A stretch of 64,000 bases of DNA from Cacajao melanocephalus (lineage: Eukaryota > Chordata > Mammalia > Primates > Pitheciidae), in assembly GCA_963573385.1 (NCBI GenBank), contig CAUYLG010009201.1, positions 30,221 through 94,220 on the forward strand, read 5' to 3'. The translations under genes and the position numbers were made by a program. The notes beneath the pieces are model-generated. The model worked only from the letters and a program-made list of their open reading frames with translations. It did not search any database and was not told the DNA's origin. Positions 10,587 through 25,200 of the stretch are shown in pieces; positions within the stretch are counted from its first letter, which is position 1; each line of letters starts with the position of its first letter.

Positions 10587-13413
10587 TAATGGAATTAAAT
10601 ATAGCTTAGATGAATTAGGATTTACCTCCGATGTGACAACGGAATCATTTAGTTTGTTTCCGATAACTGAGTAGGCACAAAGTGTGGCAGGATAAAATTG
10701 AGTTTCTCTTAGCCAAACTGAGAGAAGGAGTAGATGTGAATGGGAAAGTACTAATGTTTGCTAATGTATGTATTAGGTTAGTAGAAACCATAGAGTATCA
10801 CATTATAAGAACAACCTAAACAGTATACCACAAAATAAATTCAGAAAGAAAGGAACCTTCCCAATTTCCCAAGGATATTTTCAAAGCCATGAAATCGTAT
10901 AAAGAAAATCATCGTTGGTCATTCTGGAAATGTTAATCAACTGATGAAGTTCAAAAGTCTGAAAGTATAAAGTAGAATGACATACTTATGATTACTTTTA
11001 TTTTTAATATACCCATTTCCTGACATTAGGGAAAAGTACATGAAATTTTGAAGTAGGTAAACAATGCTACCATGTATATTAACAAAAACTATTTTCAATC
11101 ATGGCTGTTTGAGTTACATATGACTCTGGAGGACTGTGACTAGATTTTATTCTAATATACACAGTATGCATTGTCTAAAGCTTTTGGCTTGACCATTTAA
11201 GATTTAAAATTGAATACATAATAAATGTCTTGAGAACTCATCTTTACTTCTCATAATCCCTCTTTCAATGACTATAGCAATAGTTGCTTCTTTTCCTGAA
11301 TTATTTCAATGATCATGACTGCACAATCCCTTGTTACAAGCTAATTTCAGTAAGATCTTTCCACACAATAGCATAATGTTATTCTTTTCTAAAATATAAA
11401 CAACTGAGATGCTGCTATATTGAAATTTAATAACATGCTTCACTGAATATAATTTGTTCACTTGTTTTCTGTTTTATTTAATCTTCAAAAGGTACAGATC
11501 ACCTAAAATGTAATATAATTATATTGGCATATCTAAAATATAAAATATTAATTTCACAGCAAGAAAGTGGATAAGTGTTTATTTTTAAACCTGCATTGTC
11601 CATAACAACTTTGAAGGTTATTTTGTTCTTAGTGTATTTATTGTGCATGTAGTAACAGCGTTTTGATATAATTTTGTTACCATATAAATTTTACTGTCAT
11701 AGGGTGTTTATTTTTTCATTTATACATGCAAACTTAATTTGGAGAAAGCTTTAGTGCAGACCTATGAATATTGCATGTGTATATTAGAAGCAAAAAAATG
11801 GTAGTTGCTGTATACATTATTGAAGACTATTTTAGTAAGAGGTTGTACACTGAATAATTTTTTTCTTTTCAAATTCTACTCATTTTTATGTTAATGTCTT
11901 TAGAAATGTCACTTCGGTACTTCTGCTGTTACAAACTTTTCAACAACTACCTATAAATAATGCATCAGTGACAATATTGTTCTAATAATTTATTTAGGAC
12001 ATAACTAATTTACAGCTTTAGTCATATTTAAATAAGAGTTTTCTTTTAAGTTTGTAGCTTTCAATGCTGCTTGTTTAGCCAATCTGAAAAAACAAAATTC
12101 AAAACCAAAATAGTATGCTTACTATGGATATAGTTTGTTCATTATAATCTACAATAAACATGTGCTACTAAATAGACTATCTGAAATACTTGAATCTATG
12201 TATTCAAGTATTTAGTTTGCTTTGGAGTTTTAATTGCTGTCTATGGTTTCTCTTTCTATCTCCTAATTCCCACTTTTCATGCAGAGGAGCTAATGGGGTT
12301 ATAATCTAGTAATTAAAGCAGATAATTTTAATTTCTCTGATGACTATTATAATAATCTTGTTAAGATTATAGTGTTTCATTTGTTGCTACATGTGAACAT
12401 TTGGGTTTGTGGAGGCAGCCTGTGCTATTGAATCACTAAATAATTAAAACAGCAGAACACTCTAGCCAGCGAAGGTTAGCTGCTAATGTAAGATCAAAGT
12501 TAGATCTAATTATTTGTAAACCTATTAAATGAACCAGATTGGACATACTACATATTTAATAAATGTCATCAAAGAAGATGATGCTTCATTAAGCAAATAT
12601 CTAATTTCATCATTAATAAAGAGTTGTCCTTTCTAGATTGTATGGCAGTATATTGCTCTCCAAGATATAAACGCAAAAGACAACTCAATTAATAGATGAT
12701 TCAATGCAGACAAAAATAAAAAATAAAACTCATTAACTAATTTACCAAATATAGCAATATTAGAATATTAAAATTTCTCAAATCCTAAACAATCATCCAT
12801 ATACATGATGCACTACATTAACAAAAAGGAAATTTAAATTTATACTACTGGTTAAGACAGTGTCTTTCTGAAAGAATCATCTTTGATTGTATTAGAATTC
12901 CCAAGGGTCCTTGAACATGGCTGGACTTTGAGAGATAACAGTCAAAGGCAATAATGCAACGAGTTAGCAATACGTTTTCATGAACTATATGCGCTAAGTG
13001 CATTTATAAGCTCTAAAATATATATTGTCTTCATAAACCATTATAATAATAGGAAAATACTTATTAAGTATGTATTATGCACAATATTGTGGAGGATATA
13101 AAGAAATTTAATATACACTTGGACATTTAAAAAGAAGAAAGGTGTGTAGACTCACACAGACATCAAATCACTCTTAATATAAGTGTATTGTGCAATAAAA
13201 TCAAGAAAGTGTTTTGGTAAAATATACAAAATGGCTGCATTTATTGACTAGGAGCAGACTAAAAGTGACATCACATGTATATCATTAATTTATAAACTCA
13301 CATCAATCTTTTGATTGAAATATATCAATATGGATTTTTAAGCATCTATCATCATATTTAATAGCCCTGTATGTTTATTAATTAACTGTTCTATGTAGAA
13401 AATTAGGCATATA
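10587..13413. other. AT-rich stretch, no gene; possible conserved segment inside
   Basis: No recognised transposon over 2.8 kb. The part at 12295-12620 is richer in homeodomain-type TAAT/ATTA motifs and non-repetitive in feel; see findings. Confidence 0.5.
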
Positions 13414-16050
<2,637 letters not shown>

Positions 16051-16655
16051 TTATGGCAGTCATATTCTAAGATACTCTCCTATCCCCATCCTTAGGTTCT
16101 GCTTTTCGTATTAATACCTTGTGTAATACCTCTCTCATCTAAGTACAGGTGGGATCTACACCTTACTTTTAATCAATAGAATATGGAAAAGATGAATGTC
16201 ACTCTATTATTATATTGTAATATATAAGGTTTAATGTTGCTTTCAAGCTTGCTCTAGAGATTCTCCTTGCTTACTTGATGAAATAAGCATTCATGTTGAA
16301 AAAGCCCCTATGACAATGAACTTCAGGCAGCCTCCAGAAATTGTGGGCAGACTCTAAGAACAGCACAGAACCCCACAGGCTGAGAACAGTGTCCAGCTGA
16401 TAGCCAGCAAGAAGCCTAGGATTTCGGTATTGCAACTGCAAGAAAATGAGTTGTGCCAAAAACCTGAGTTTAGAAGCAGATGCTTCCATTCAAACCTCCA
16501 TGTGCAAATCCAGCCTTAACCGATACTTGATATCAGCCTTGTGAAACATTGAGCAGAGGACCCAATCAACTGTGTCCAGACTCCTCACCCCAACCCTGCC
16601 ACATGAGGTTTTAGGGTGCTACTTTTGTGATAGTTTGTTATAAAGCAATAGAAAA
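16051..16655 (+). mobile_element. MLT1-type MaLR LTR (MLT1D-like)
   Basis: The order of segments fits an MLT1 LTR: start TTATGGCAGTCATATTCTAAG, then CAATAGAATATGGAAAAGATG, CAGGCAGCCTCCAG, GAGTTTAGAAGCAGAT, CTGTGTCCAGACTCCT and the end TAGTTTGTTATAAAGCAATA. It is old and diverged, with no internal sequence attached. The 72-codon minus-strand frame at 16271-16489 is an antisense shadow. Confidence 0.75.
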
Positions 16656-17002
16656 AATTTTTAAAAATCTTAAAATATATGTTGCATATGAGAGGAAGTT
16701 TCAGAGCTAGACTGAAAGAAAAAAAAAAGAGACAAAAGCAACTAAAATATTTTCAATAACAAACTTAAAATGATGTCAACCTTTTTCATGGCTAAAATTA
16801 TGAGACAGTAAAATTTGAAATAAGTGTGGAAGGAAGAAAATTACTTGAAGCAAATTGAGTAGGCCTAACATAATGGCAAGAAGTTAGGATGGGATGAGTG
16901 AGGAGCTCAGTTGTAAAGAGGTCAGTTTTAAGATATTTGCTCATAATCTGGAATATTTCCCTCTGCTAATTAAATCCCTGCAGAAAAGTACAGGCATGCC
17001 AA
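16656..17002. other. Unassigned spacer
   Basis: AT-rich sequence between two LTRs with no recognised feature. Confidence 0.5.
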
Positions 17003-17694
17003 TGTAACCAGGGACGGGACCCAGGGACTCAGCTCCCTCCCCACCTGCCAAAGATGTAAGGGGGGATGGGAGCAGAGCTGGGAAGGCGTCCCAAAGAGGC
17101 TTCCTGTTCTCCAATCTGATGTTTTCCCCTATGTGCCCAGATCCTTGGCCTCTCTTGCCCCAGGAATGGGGGAAGAGGCCCTAGAGGCATGGTGAGCTTA
17201 CCCTTTGAATAAATATAAGGGACCTAAAGAGTTTAGCAGAGAGTGATTTATTAGGCAGAGAAAGAGAGAAAGAGCGAGAGAGCTCCTACACTGCCCCCAC
17301 GCTGCCACCAGAGGGAATCCAAGGGAGGAATCCACACAGGTAAGGGGCAGGGGGATTTTAACCCTGGAGTTATTCCCGCCCCATTCATGTTCTCATCCAA
17401 TGAGAGGAGTTCTTTAAAACTTCCTCTGGCGTGCTTGATCTTCGACTCTGATACTGGATTGGCTGCTATGTCCAGAACAGAGGCCCCTCCTCCCAGAGCT
17501 TTTCATGGGTTTTTTAAAGAAAGCAGTACACCTGGAATTTTTACCTAGCCCATGCTCGCTAAAGTAAGACAAAGACCTTTACATTCCCGGATGGGGACAT
17601 GGCTGGAGGCACTGCCCTGGTAAGCTCTTGCCTCTGAAACCACACCCCTTGTCGACCCTGGAAGAGAGGTTTTTTTCCTTAACACGGTCCCTCA
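17003..17694 (-). mobile_element. Solo LTR, antisense, ERV1-like
   Basis: GC-richer than its surroundings. On the minus strand it begins TGAGGGACCGTG (17694 leftwards) and ends ...CCTGGTTACA, giving TG...CA ends. AATAAA on the minus strand is at 17247-17252, preceded by a GTTAAAATCC TATA-like element. The flanking four bases (CCAA and CAAA) agree at only three positions, so the left end is less sure. Sub-family not recognised. Confidence 0.6.
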
Positions 17695-17699
17695 CAAAT

Positions 17700-19060
17700 A
17701 GGCAAAAAAACCACATGGTCTAAAAAGACAAAGCAAGAATGAGAACCAGAATCACGTATGACATAGATTTTAGAATTATTGTAGGGAATTCAAATAACTC
17801 AAGATCCAATGAAAAAAATCCAGACAGGATGCAGAAAGAGAGATGTAAAATTATTAGAGAAATACAAACTAAGAATTAAAAGGGATTGCTACAATTAAAA
17901 AAGATTGTAATGGAAATAGCGAATGTCTATGATGGACATGGCTGAGGAAAGAATAAACACATGTCCATCTAAACCTGATGATGTGCCAGTCAAAACTATT
18001 CAAATCAAATTGCAAAGAGAATGATAGAGTGATAAAAAGCAGAACAGAACAGACTATCCAAGAACTTTGGGACAATTAGAAAAAGGCATAAGTATCATTG
18101 AATACCAGAATAAGAAGACAGAAACAGTATAAATATTTGAAGTAATAAAGGATAAGAATTTTCCAAATTAATAGCTTACAGCAACCCACAGATCCAGAAA
18201 GATCAGAGACTATCAAACAGGATAAATATCACCATATTTACATTAAGGCATCTTATATTTAAACTGTAGAAAACCAGAGACAAACAGGAAATATTGAAAG
18301 AAGGCAGTCCTGGAGCTCTTCCATATATAAAGCCAATGTTAATAGATATGAAGGGTAAGATAGACTGGAATGCCAAAAAAGAAGGGGACTTCCATACCCC
18401 ACTTTCAGCAATAGACAGATCAGTCTGACATACAATCAACAAGGAAACATTGGGCTTGGGCTACACCTTAGACCAAATGGACATATACTGAATATTACAT
18501 CCAACCACAGCAGGATACACATTATTTTCAAGCACACATGGAACAGTCTCCAGGATAAGTTGTATCTTAGGCCATAAAACAAGTCTTAACAAATTTAAGA
18601 TTAAAATCGTATCAATATTTTTTCAGACAACAATAGTATGAAATGAACAATCACTAAAATGAATTAAAGACTTAAACATAAGACCTGAAATCATAAAACT
18701 ACTGAAGAAAACAGAGAAAGCTGCATGAAATTGATCTGAGCAATGATTTTTTTTTTGATATGACACCAAAAGCAGAGGCAACAAAAGCAAGAATAGACAA
18801 ATGAAAATACTTCAAACTAAAAACTGCACAGCAAAGAAAACAATTAACAGAGGTAAGGCACAACCTATAGAATGGAAGAAAATTTTTGCAAAATTTAATA
18901 AGGGATTACATCTGATAAGGGATTAATAATTAAAATATGTTACTGAAATAACTCAATAGCACAAAAAAAAATTAAAATTTTTAAAATGGGAAAAGGATCT
19001 TAATAGACGTTTCTAAAAAGAAGATATAAATGGCCAGCAGGTATTTAAAATTGCCTGCGG
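17700..19060 (+). mobile_element. Old L1 fragment (L1M type), rearranged
   Basis: Plus-strand L1 coding remnants: ORF1/ORF2-like A-rich text, then the ORF2 segments CACCTTAGACCAAATGGACA and CAAGCACACATGGAACA, then a jump to the ORF2 C-terminal region (TTAAACATAAGACCTGAAAT, AAGCAGAGGCAACAAAAGC). The middle of ORF2 is missing, so this is an internally deleted and much mutated copy with stops throughout. Confidence 0.8.
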
Positions 19061-19067
19061 TAGGCAG

Positions 19068-19480
19068 AAGCCTGGGGTTGTGTGGATCAACCTGGCCCTA
19101 GGTTGGTCTGGAACCAGGGGCAGGCCTGGAACCTTGAACCACAGAGGCCAGCCTGACACTGGGCAGGCCTAGAGAGTCTTATCTGCAGGGGACAGCCTGG
19201 AGACTGTGTCTGCAGGTAACAGTCTGATGACTAGGGCTGTTGGGGCCACAGGATCTGGCTGGTCCCTGGGTCTGGCCTAGAGTCTGAGTCTGCGGGAGCT
19301 ATCATGACACTGGAGGTGGCCTGAAGCTCCACACTGCTGGATCTAGCCTGTGTTAGGGCTGCTGAAGTTGATCTGGCAGCTTGGAACTGGGAATTCAGGG
19401 TCTGGCCTAGAGCAGCCACAGGGCTGGAAGCTCAATCCATAGGTGCTGGTCTGAAGCCTGGGGCCATGGGGACCTACTCT
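19068..19480 (+). repeat. GC-rich imperfect tandem repeat, ~27-bp unit
   Basis: Roughly a dozen or more diverged units of the form GCCTGGAGACTGTGTCTGCAGG plus a few bases, starting with GCCTGG, GCCTAG or GTCTGA. Unit length varies from about 16 to 45 bp. It follows directly on the old L1 and may be an L1M-type 5' region or an independent minisatellite. Short frames on both strands here are composition artefacts. Confidence 0.7.
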
Positions 19481-20500
19481 TTGCTGGGTTTTACTGGAGC
19501 AGTCCTGGTGGTAGGGTCCCAGGCAAATTCCAGTGCTCATTTCTCTCTCCAGGCTGTGCTGCCTGGGTTTGGGAGAAGGGTGGCACAGGTGTTAGCAAAC
19601 TCTCCTTTGCTCCTTTTTCAATGTGTCTTTTCTTTCTTTTTTTTTTTTCAATATGTCTTTTCTTATTTATTTGATACTTCATTTCTTTAGCTCTTTTGAA
19701 GATATTTTCCTGTGTGAATACTTATTCAAACTGATGTTTTTTTAGAGGAAAGAGAGGGCTGGAAATTCCTGTTCAACTATCTTGTTAATGTTCTTATTTA
19801 CATTTTTAAACTAGGACTAAAGGTTTTTTCAAAGGCAGATTTTGATGGGAGTTTTCTGTAATAATCTCTAAAGGGATGCACTTTGGTTTGGACTGAGGAG
19901 AAATTATAGGTGAGGAAGAAGGGAGATGGACAATAGGTATCTCCTCAATGGCCTTGTTTTTAAGAGTAGCAGAGAAAGGAGCAGAATCCGGAGAGGGAAA
20001 TTGGGGGCAAGAATGGTTTTGTTTATTGTTTGTCAGATTGGTTTTAAAATGGAGGATTACTTGGGCACATTGTGTGCTAATGGAATTATTCTGATAGAGA
20101 GTGGAAATTATTGATCTCTCTTCATCAATATTCATTATCAGTCAGTTAGCCACTTGTTGAATCCCTTAGAAAATATAATCTTATTATGTGAGACAATTTG
20201 AAACTATTCGAAAATTCTAAGATAAATGGAAAAAAATACTCATTTTTAGCAGGTAAAATATCTAAGAAAAGTATAAGGCTTATACTTAATATGAGCTATA
20301 ATTGTTTATATTATTCATAAATATGTAAGAGAAGATGAAAACATATATACCTATATAAATAGAAGCATCTAAACGAGATGGAAGAAAAATGAAGCAAATA
20401 TACTTTAAATCACTCTTGATAATTTATTAATGCCTTTGAGAATAAAACTGCATGAAATAACTTGCATTTTATCTTTAGCATTCTTTTAAGCAGCACTCCA
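19481..20500. other. Unassigned sequence after tandem repeat
   Basis: No clear family. The 109-codon minus-strand frame at 19806-20135 is proline- and serine-rich but I cannot assign it. A T-rich run lies near 19630-19650. Confidence 0.45.
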
Positions 20501-20503
20501 TAA

Positions 20504-20775
<272 letters not shown>

Positions 20776-20799
20776 TAATTATTGCAGTGGCCTCTTATT

Positions 20800-21400
20800 A
20801 CTGTGTTGTTTAGCAGGTTCCTGGTCATGGCAGAGGTCCTTGATTATTACAGTAGCCTTCTAACTCTTCATCTCCCCTCCCCACCCGTCATTGCTTCTCT
20901 TCAGTGTCTTCTGAACACTGCAGTCAGCATGATTCTGTCAAATCTTAGGTCAGATCATATTACTGCTCTGCTGAAAAATGTTCCTGTGGTCTCCATTTCA
21001 CACCCAATAAAAGCCAAAGCAAGTAGCATACCATTCCTCCACTGTTTGGGATTAAATTTTCATGCTCTCCTACTCTACTCTAGCCAGATTGGCTTCCTTC
21101 ATTTGCCTTTAGCACTATAAGAATTCCTCTGCAGGCCTTGGAGTTTGCCCATTTATTGGCTTCACACATGTAAGTAATTTACTCTCTCAGTTCTTGCCAT
21201 CAAACCCTCTTTAGAAGTGCATCTCTCTGTCAACACTCACTATGCTTTTTAATTTGTTTATTTTCTCTCTTGTCTCAAAAGAATGGAAGTTCGTTATGAT
21301 AGGGTTCTTGCTGGTTTTATTCAATGCTAGATTCATATTTTCTATGTTCTAAATCACAAAAACACATATGTACACAGTGAGTGAATCTCTGTATGTATGA
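20800..21400 (+). mobile_element. L2 LINE 3' region
   Basis: Segments match the L2 3' region in order: CAGATCATATTACTGCTCTGC, CCCAATAAAAGCCAAAGC, TAGCCAGATTGGCTTCCTTC and the weaker GAATGGAAGTTCG...TTCAATGCTAG end. The 112-codon frame at 20782-21120 is derived from this element. Confidence 0.75.
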
Positions 21401-24085
21401 TTAAAGTATCTACTCCTGAATGATCTAAAAAGAGACAAGTATATCTGTCTGACCTCATCATAGCTGGAAGACTTTGAAGGGAATTGAAATTGTTGAGATC
21501 AAGCCCATTCTAGATGATTCTGCTGGCTTGAAAGCCCCTAAGCCAAAGCTGATCTCTCAGTATTTTGCAGACCTGATATCTTTCTCAACCATCCCCACTT
21601 TGATGTTTTAGCAAAATGACTCTGACTTTGAGAAATTTAATGTAGGAGATGGCAAGGTTCTTCTGTGTGGAAGAGCTTGTCGGAAGGGGAAAGTGATATA
21701 TTCTATAGCCAAGACAATCTCTCTAGGTAGATGGTGGGGATTGTCCTCTGGTAGGTGTGCATATTTCAACATGGCAGTTTGTAAGTAATCTCCTTTGATA
21801 AATGTTTAGGTTGGAGGATAGAGGACAAGATAGGAACTATGATGGATTAGTGAGGGCAATTTTCTTTTGCGTTACAGGGATTGTAATGTGAGAAAACTTT
21901 TCATAGCTCCCACATTATAATGGCTTTGGGGAACTCCAATTCTTCAATTTAATCTGATAACACATAGAGCCTGGAAATGCAATAGTGGGGCATATTAGGG
22001 CTATTCACATCTACAGAAACAGGTACAGAGAAAGTCACACTCTGCCGAATGAGACTGTTCACCAGGAAATTACAGCAGGGTAGGGAGTAGTAACCCACAG
22101 TGCAGTTAGTAGCTAGGAACACATTGTGGAGTAAATGGCTCAGTTTCTGCACAGAGGAAAAATACTTTTTTTTTCCAAAATATATTAGAAAGGTTGAATA
22201 TTGAATATGGTGGGAAACTGGCAAGTGTTACAGACTACTTTCTTCATGAGACTTTGTACCCTATACATAATACTTGAATTGAAGCATGTATGAGAGTACA
22301 GCCTCACTTCAATTAATGAAGTGATTATGATGTACTCATTTCTAAAATGTCATAAATATTTTAGATCATCTTGTTCCGACAATGAAAGTAGCATAAGACG
22401 CTAGTGAGTTACAGAGATTGTAAAAAGGTATATAACTGTTCTCTGGTTTTGGTTAAAAATGTAAAATCACTTGAAAAAATTAAGAGTAAGTTAAAGGAAT
22501 GGGTGTTAAGTTAATGGTTGTCATTGCAATTGTTCCAAGCTCATACTCATCTTTCTCCCATTTATTTAAACAATTGAAGATTTATTGGATAATTTTTTTA
22601 CTATTAAATATTACTGTGTTACCTCATATCCTTTTACAACCCTTGACCGATGATTCTTCGGAAGAAATTAAATAAGCAAATAGAACCCTATAACTCTTAT
22701 AGATATATATTACAAATATGTAAAATGAGAAGTTTTACATGAGCAATTTAGTTTTTAATTACGTAGACTACATAGATAGCTTTATGCTACTTAACATATT
22801 TCACTTTCTTTCCTTACCAGACTTGTAGTTAGAACTTGGACTCTTTAATCATTGCTCATTGATTAAGCACAATCTATAGCCCTTGAACACTGATAAATAA
22901 AATAATCTAGTTTTACTATGTGAACATTTTACAAGAAATACAAATCTTCAAAATTATTTCTGAAAACAAATTATATAGACTACTTTTGGATAAGCATACC
23001 AAGATTCATTTCTGTGGTCTTTGACATTTTAATTTTTTTTGGTACCCCTTTCAGATATATCTCAAGAATAAATAGTAGATAACATAGAAAATAATTTTAT
23101 TATCTTAGTTATACTTGACAGAAGGAGAACTAGAAAATTATCTACATAATATTTGAGACTAAACATAGATTAAATTTTATATATTTTTTTCCTTTTTGGT
23201 AAATTGACATAAAGTTTTTGGTTACTAATCTCAAAGCTTTATAGTAATTTCTCCAACCCCTTTCACTAAATATGTTGCTGTTTCTTAGAAATCCACTGAC
23301 TTAATATTTAATTGTATCTATCATGTATATAATCATTCATGTTCGTTTCATAAGATCTGAAAAATCTGTAATCAATCCCTTATAACCTCTGTAATCCTCA
23401 AGAAACAGAAGTTAAAATAATAAGGTTTAAAGTACTAACTTTAATTATTCTTAAAAAATTTGGTATAGCAATGACGCAAGTTTCCCTTTAAATGTATTAA
23501 CCCACAAATAATAATGTTAAGCGAGAAATGGGGATTCAATTAAAACAGCCATTAAAAAATGTGAGAATTATACGAAAATCATCATTTTCTTTTATTTGTT
23601 TGTATTATCCTAACTAAAACTTAGAAATAGTTCAATTCCTTTTGTTTTATGTATATGAAAATCAAATTAACTATCAAAATTTAAACAACCTAAATTGAGT
23701 TAAATTTTAAGATTATAAGCTTTTTAGGGTTATTTGAATGTGCTATTTTTATATCAGTGCTATTTTTGTTAATAGAATAAAGACTAGTAAATCTGTGAAA
23801 ACATTATAAATTTTTCAGTCACAATATACTATTGTTATATTTACTATGAAAGTCAATTGCTATTTATGCCTTTCTTTAAATAAATCTTAAATCATTTTGA
23901 ATATTTTTAAAGAATTAAGATAAACTTTGATTCTTTTCAAGATTATTGTATATGCTATTTTCCTCAGGTGCTTGAAACAATGATAAAGGGAAAATATAGT
24001 AGTAATTTTGTAGCATTTCCCTAATCTACATATTTTGCCATTTCTAGATGTTTTTACCTGGAGATAATTCAAGATATTTTAGTTT
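21401..24085. other. AT-rich stretch without recognised features
   Basis: 2.7 kb with no family, RNA gene or coding frame I can support. Short open frames (for example 21949-22224 minus) carry no domain. Confidence 0.5.
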
Positions 24086-24180
24086 GACTTTCTTTTTCAC
24101 AGATTAGAAAATTGAGACATGGAGACATAAAATGATTTGACAAGTTTACATGATAAATTAAAGGAAAATTGATAAGCAGA
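24086..24180 (+). mobile_element. Possible MIR core fragment
   Basis: TTTCACAGATTAGAAAATTGAGAC followed by GATTTGACAAGTTTACA resembles the MIR core (TTTTACAGATGAGGAAACTGAGG ... GACTTGCCCAAGGTCACA) at high divergence. Confidence 0.4.
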
Positions 24181-24281
24181 GATGTAAAAACTTAATTTGA
24201 TTTAGAAATGAAAATATTTAATAAATACTTTAATAAATAAATCCTGTTTTTGGATTATGTCTTATGCATTTTATGCTAGTT

Positions 24282-24475
24282 TACGTGCTTTATATGAATT
24301 CATTCAATTCTCACATCTTCACATTAATATTAACTGAGGAAAAATTTACTATTATTTTCATTTGTGAACATGGGCACTGAAGTACAGAGAGATTTAGATA
24401 TCTGTCCAAGGCCACATAGCAGATCTTGGCTTTGAAATCAGTTACCTTTGATCTCATGACCTAAACTATTAAACA
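24282..24475 (+). mobile_element. MIR SINE
   Basis: Contains the MIR order of motifs: TTTACGTGCTTTATATGAATTC, ATTCTCACATCTTCAC, GGGCACTGAAGTACAGAGAG, CTGTCCAAGGCCACATAGCAG and CTTGGCTTTGAAATCAG. Ancient and diverged. Confidence 0.8.
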
Positions 24476-24559
24476 TAACTCTATACATGAAGATTTCTGT
24501 ACATGGAATTTATACAACTATAATAAATTGTGTCTTTGTACAATGTTGTTTTCTGTCTA

Positions 24560-24932
24560 TGATATGGTTTGGCTGAGCCCTCACTCCAAATCTCATCGTG
24601 AATTGTAATCCAAATTGTAATCCCCATGTGTTGGGGGTGGGACCTTGTGGGAGGTGATTAGATCATAGGGCAGTTCTCCCATGCTGTTCTCATGATTGTG
24701 AGTGAGTTCTCATGAGATCTGGTGGTTTTGTATGGGGCTTTTTCTCTCTTCTGTCATTCTCCTTCCTGCCACCATGTGAAGAAGGACATGTTTGCTTCCC
24801 CTTTTGCCATGATTGTAAGTTTCCTGAGGCCTCCCCAGCCTTGCAGAGCTGTAAGTCAATTAAACCTCTTTCCTTTATAAATAACCCAGTCTTGGGTATG
24901 TCCTTTTTGCAGTGTGAGAATGGACTAATATA
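24560..24932 (+). mobile_element. THE1/MST-type MaLR solo LTR
   Basis: Starts TGATATGGTTTGGCTGAGCC and ends AGAATGGACTAATATA. Internal hallmarks include the GTGGGAGGTGATTAGATCAT and CATGATTGTAAGTTTCCTGAGG segments. The five flanking bases GTCTA and CTCTA agree at four positions, supporting a target duplication. Open frames on both strands here are incidental. Confidence 0.9.
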
Positions 24933-25061
24933 CTCTATAATCTCTGCCAAGTCTCTTTGTCAACACCTATTTTTTTCAAATTATAATATTTATATTCTTC
25001 TCCTTTTGAATATTTCTTCAACTCCCCATCCTACTCAAGCCCTGGATAGTGCTAGATCATT

Positions 25062-25200
25062 AAGTCTTGGAATTGGATGGGACCTTGAGTCTGCTCTAAT
25101 GCTTTCATGTTACATATGAGGAAATTGAAACCTAGTACTTAAAATTACTTGCCTCCGGCCATACAACTAGTAAATCGTAGAACTACAAATAAAACCATAT
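25062..25200 (+). mobile_element. MIR-like ancient SINE fragment
   Basis: TGGAATTGGATGGGACCTTGAG, ACATATGAGGAAATTGAAAC and ACTTGCCTCCGGCCATACAACT follow the MIR/MIR3 pattern. Confidence 0.55.

Noticed and set aside
19806..20135. 109-codon Pro/Ser-rich minus-strand frame, considered as a retroviral gag fragment
   Set aside because: No flanking LTR, primer site or further retroviral frame, and no diagnostic motif.
20782..21120. 112-codon plus-strand frame
   Set aside because: Lies within the L2 3' region; its codons follow the L2 noncoding consensus.
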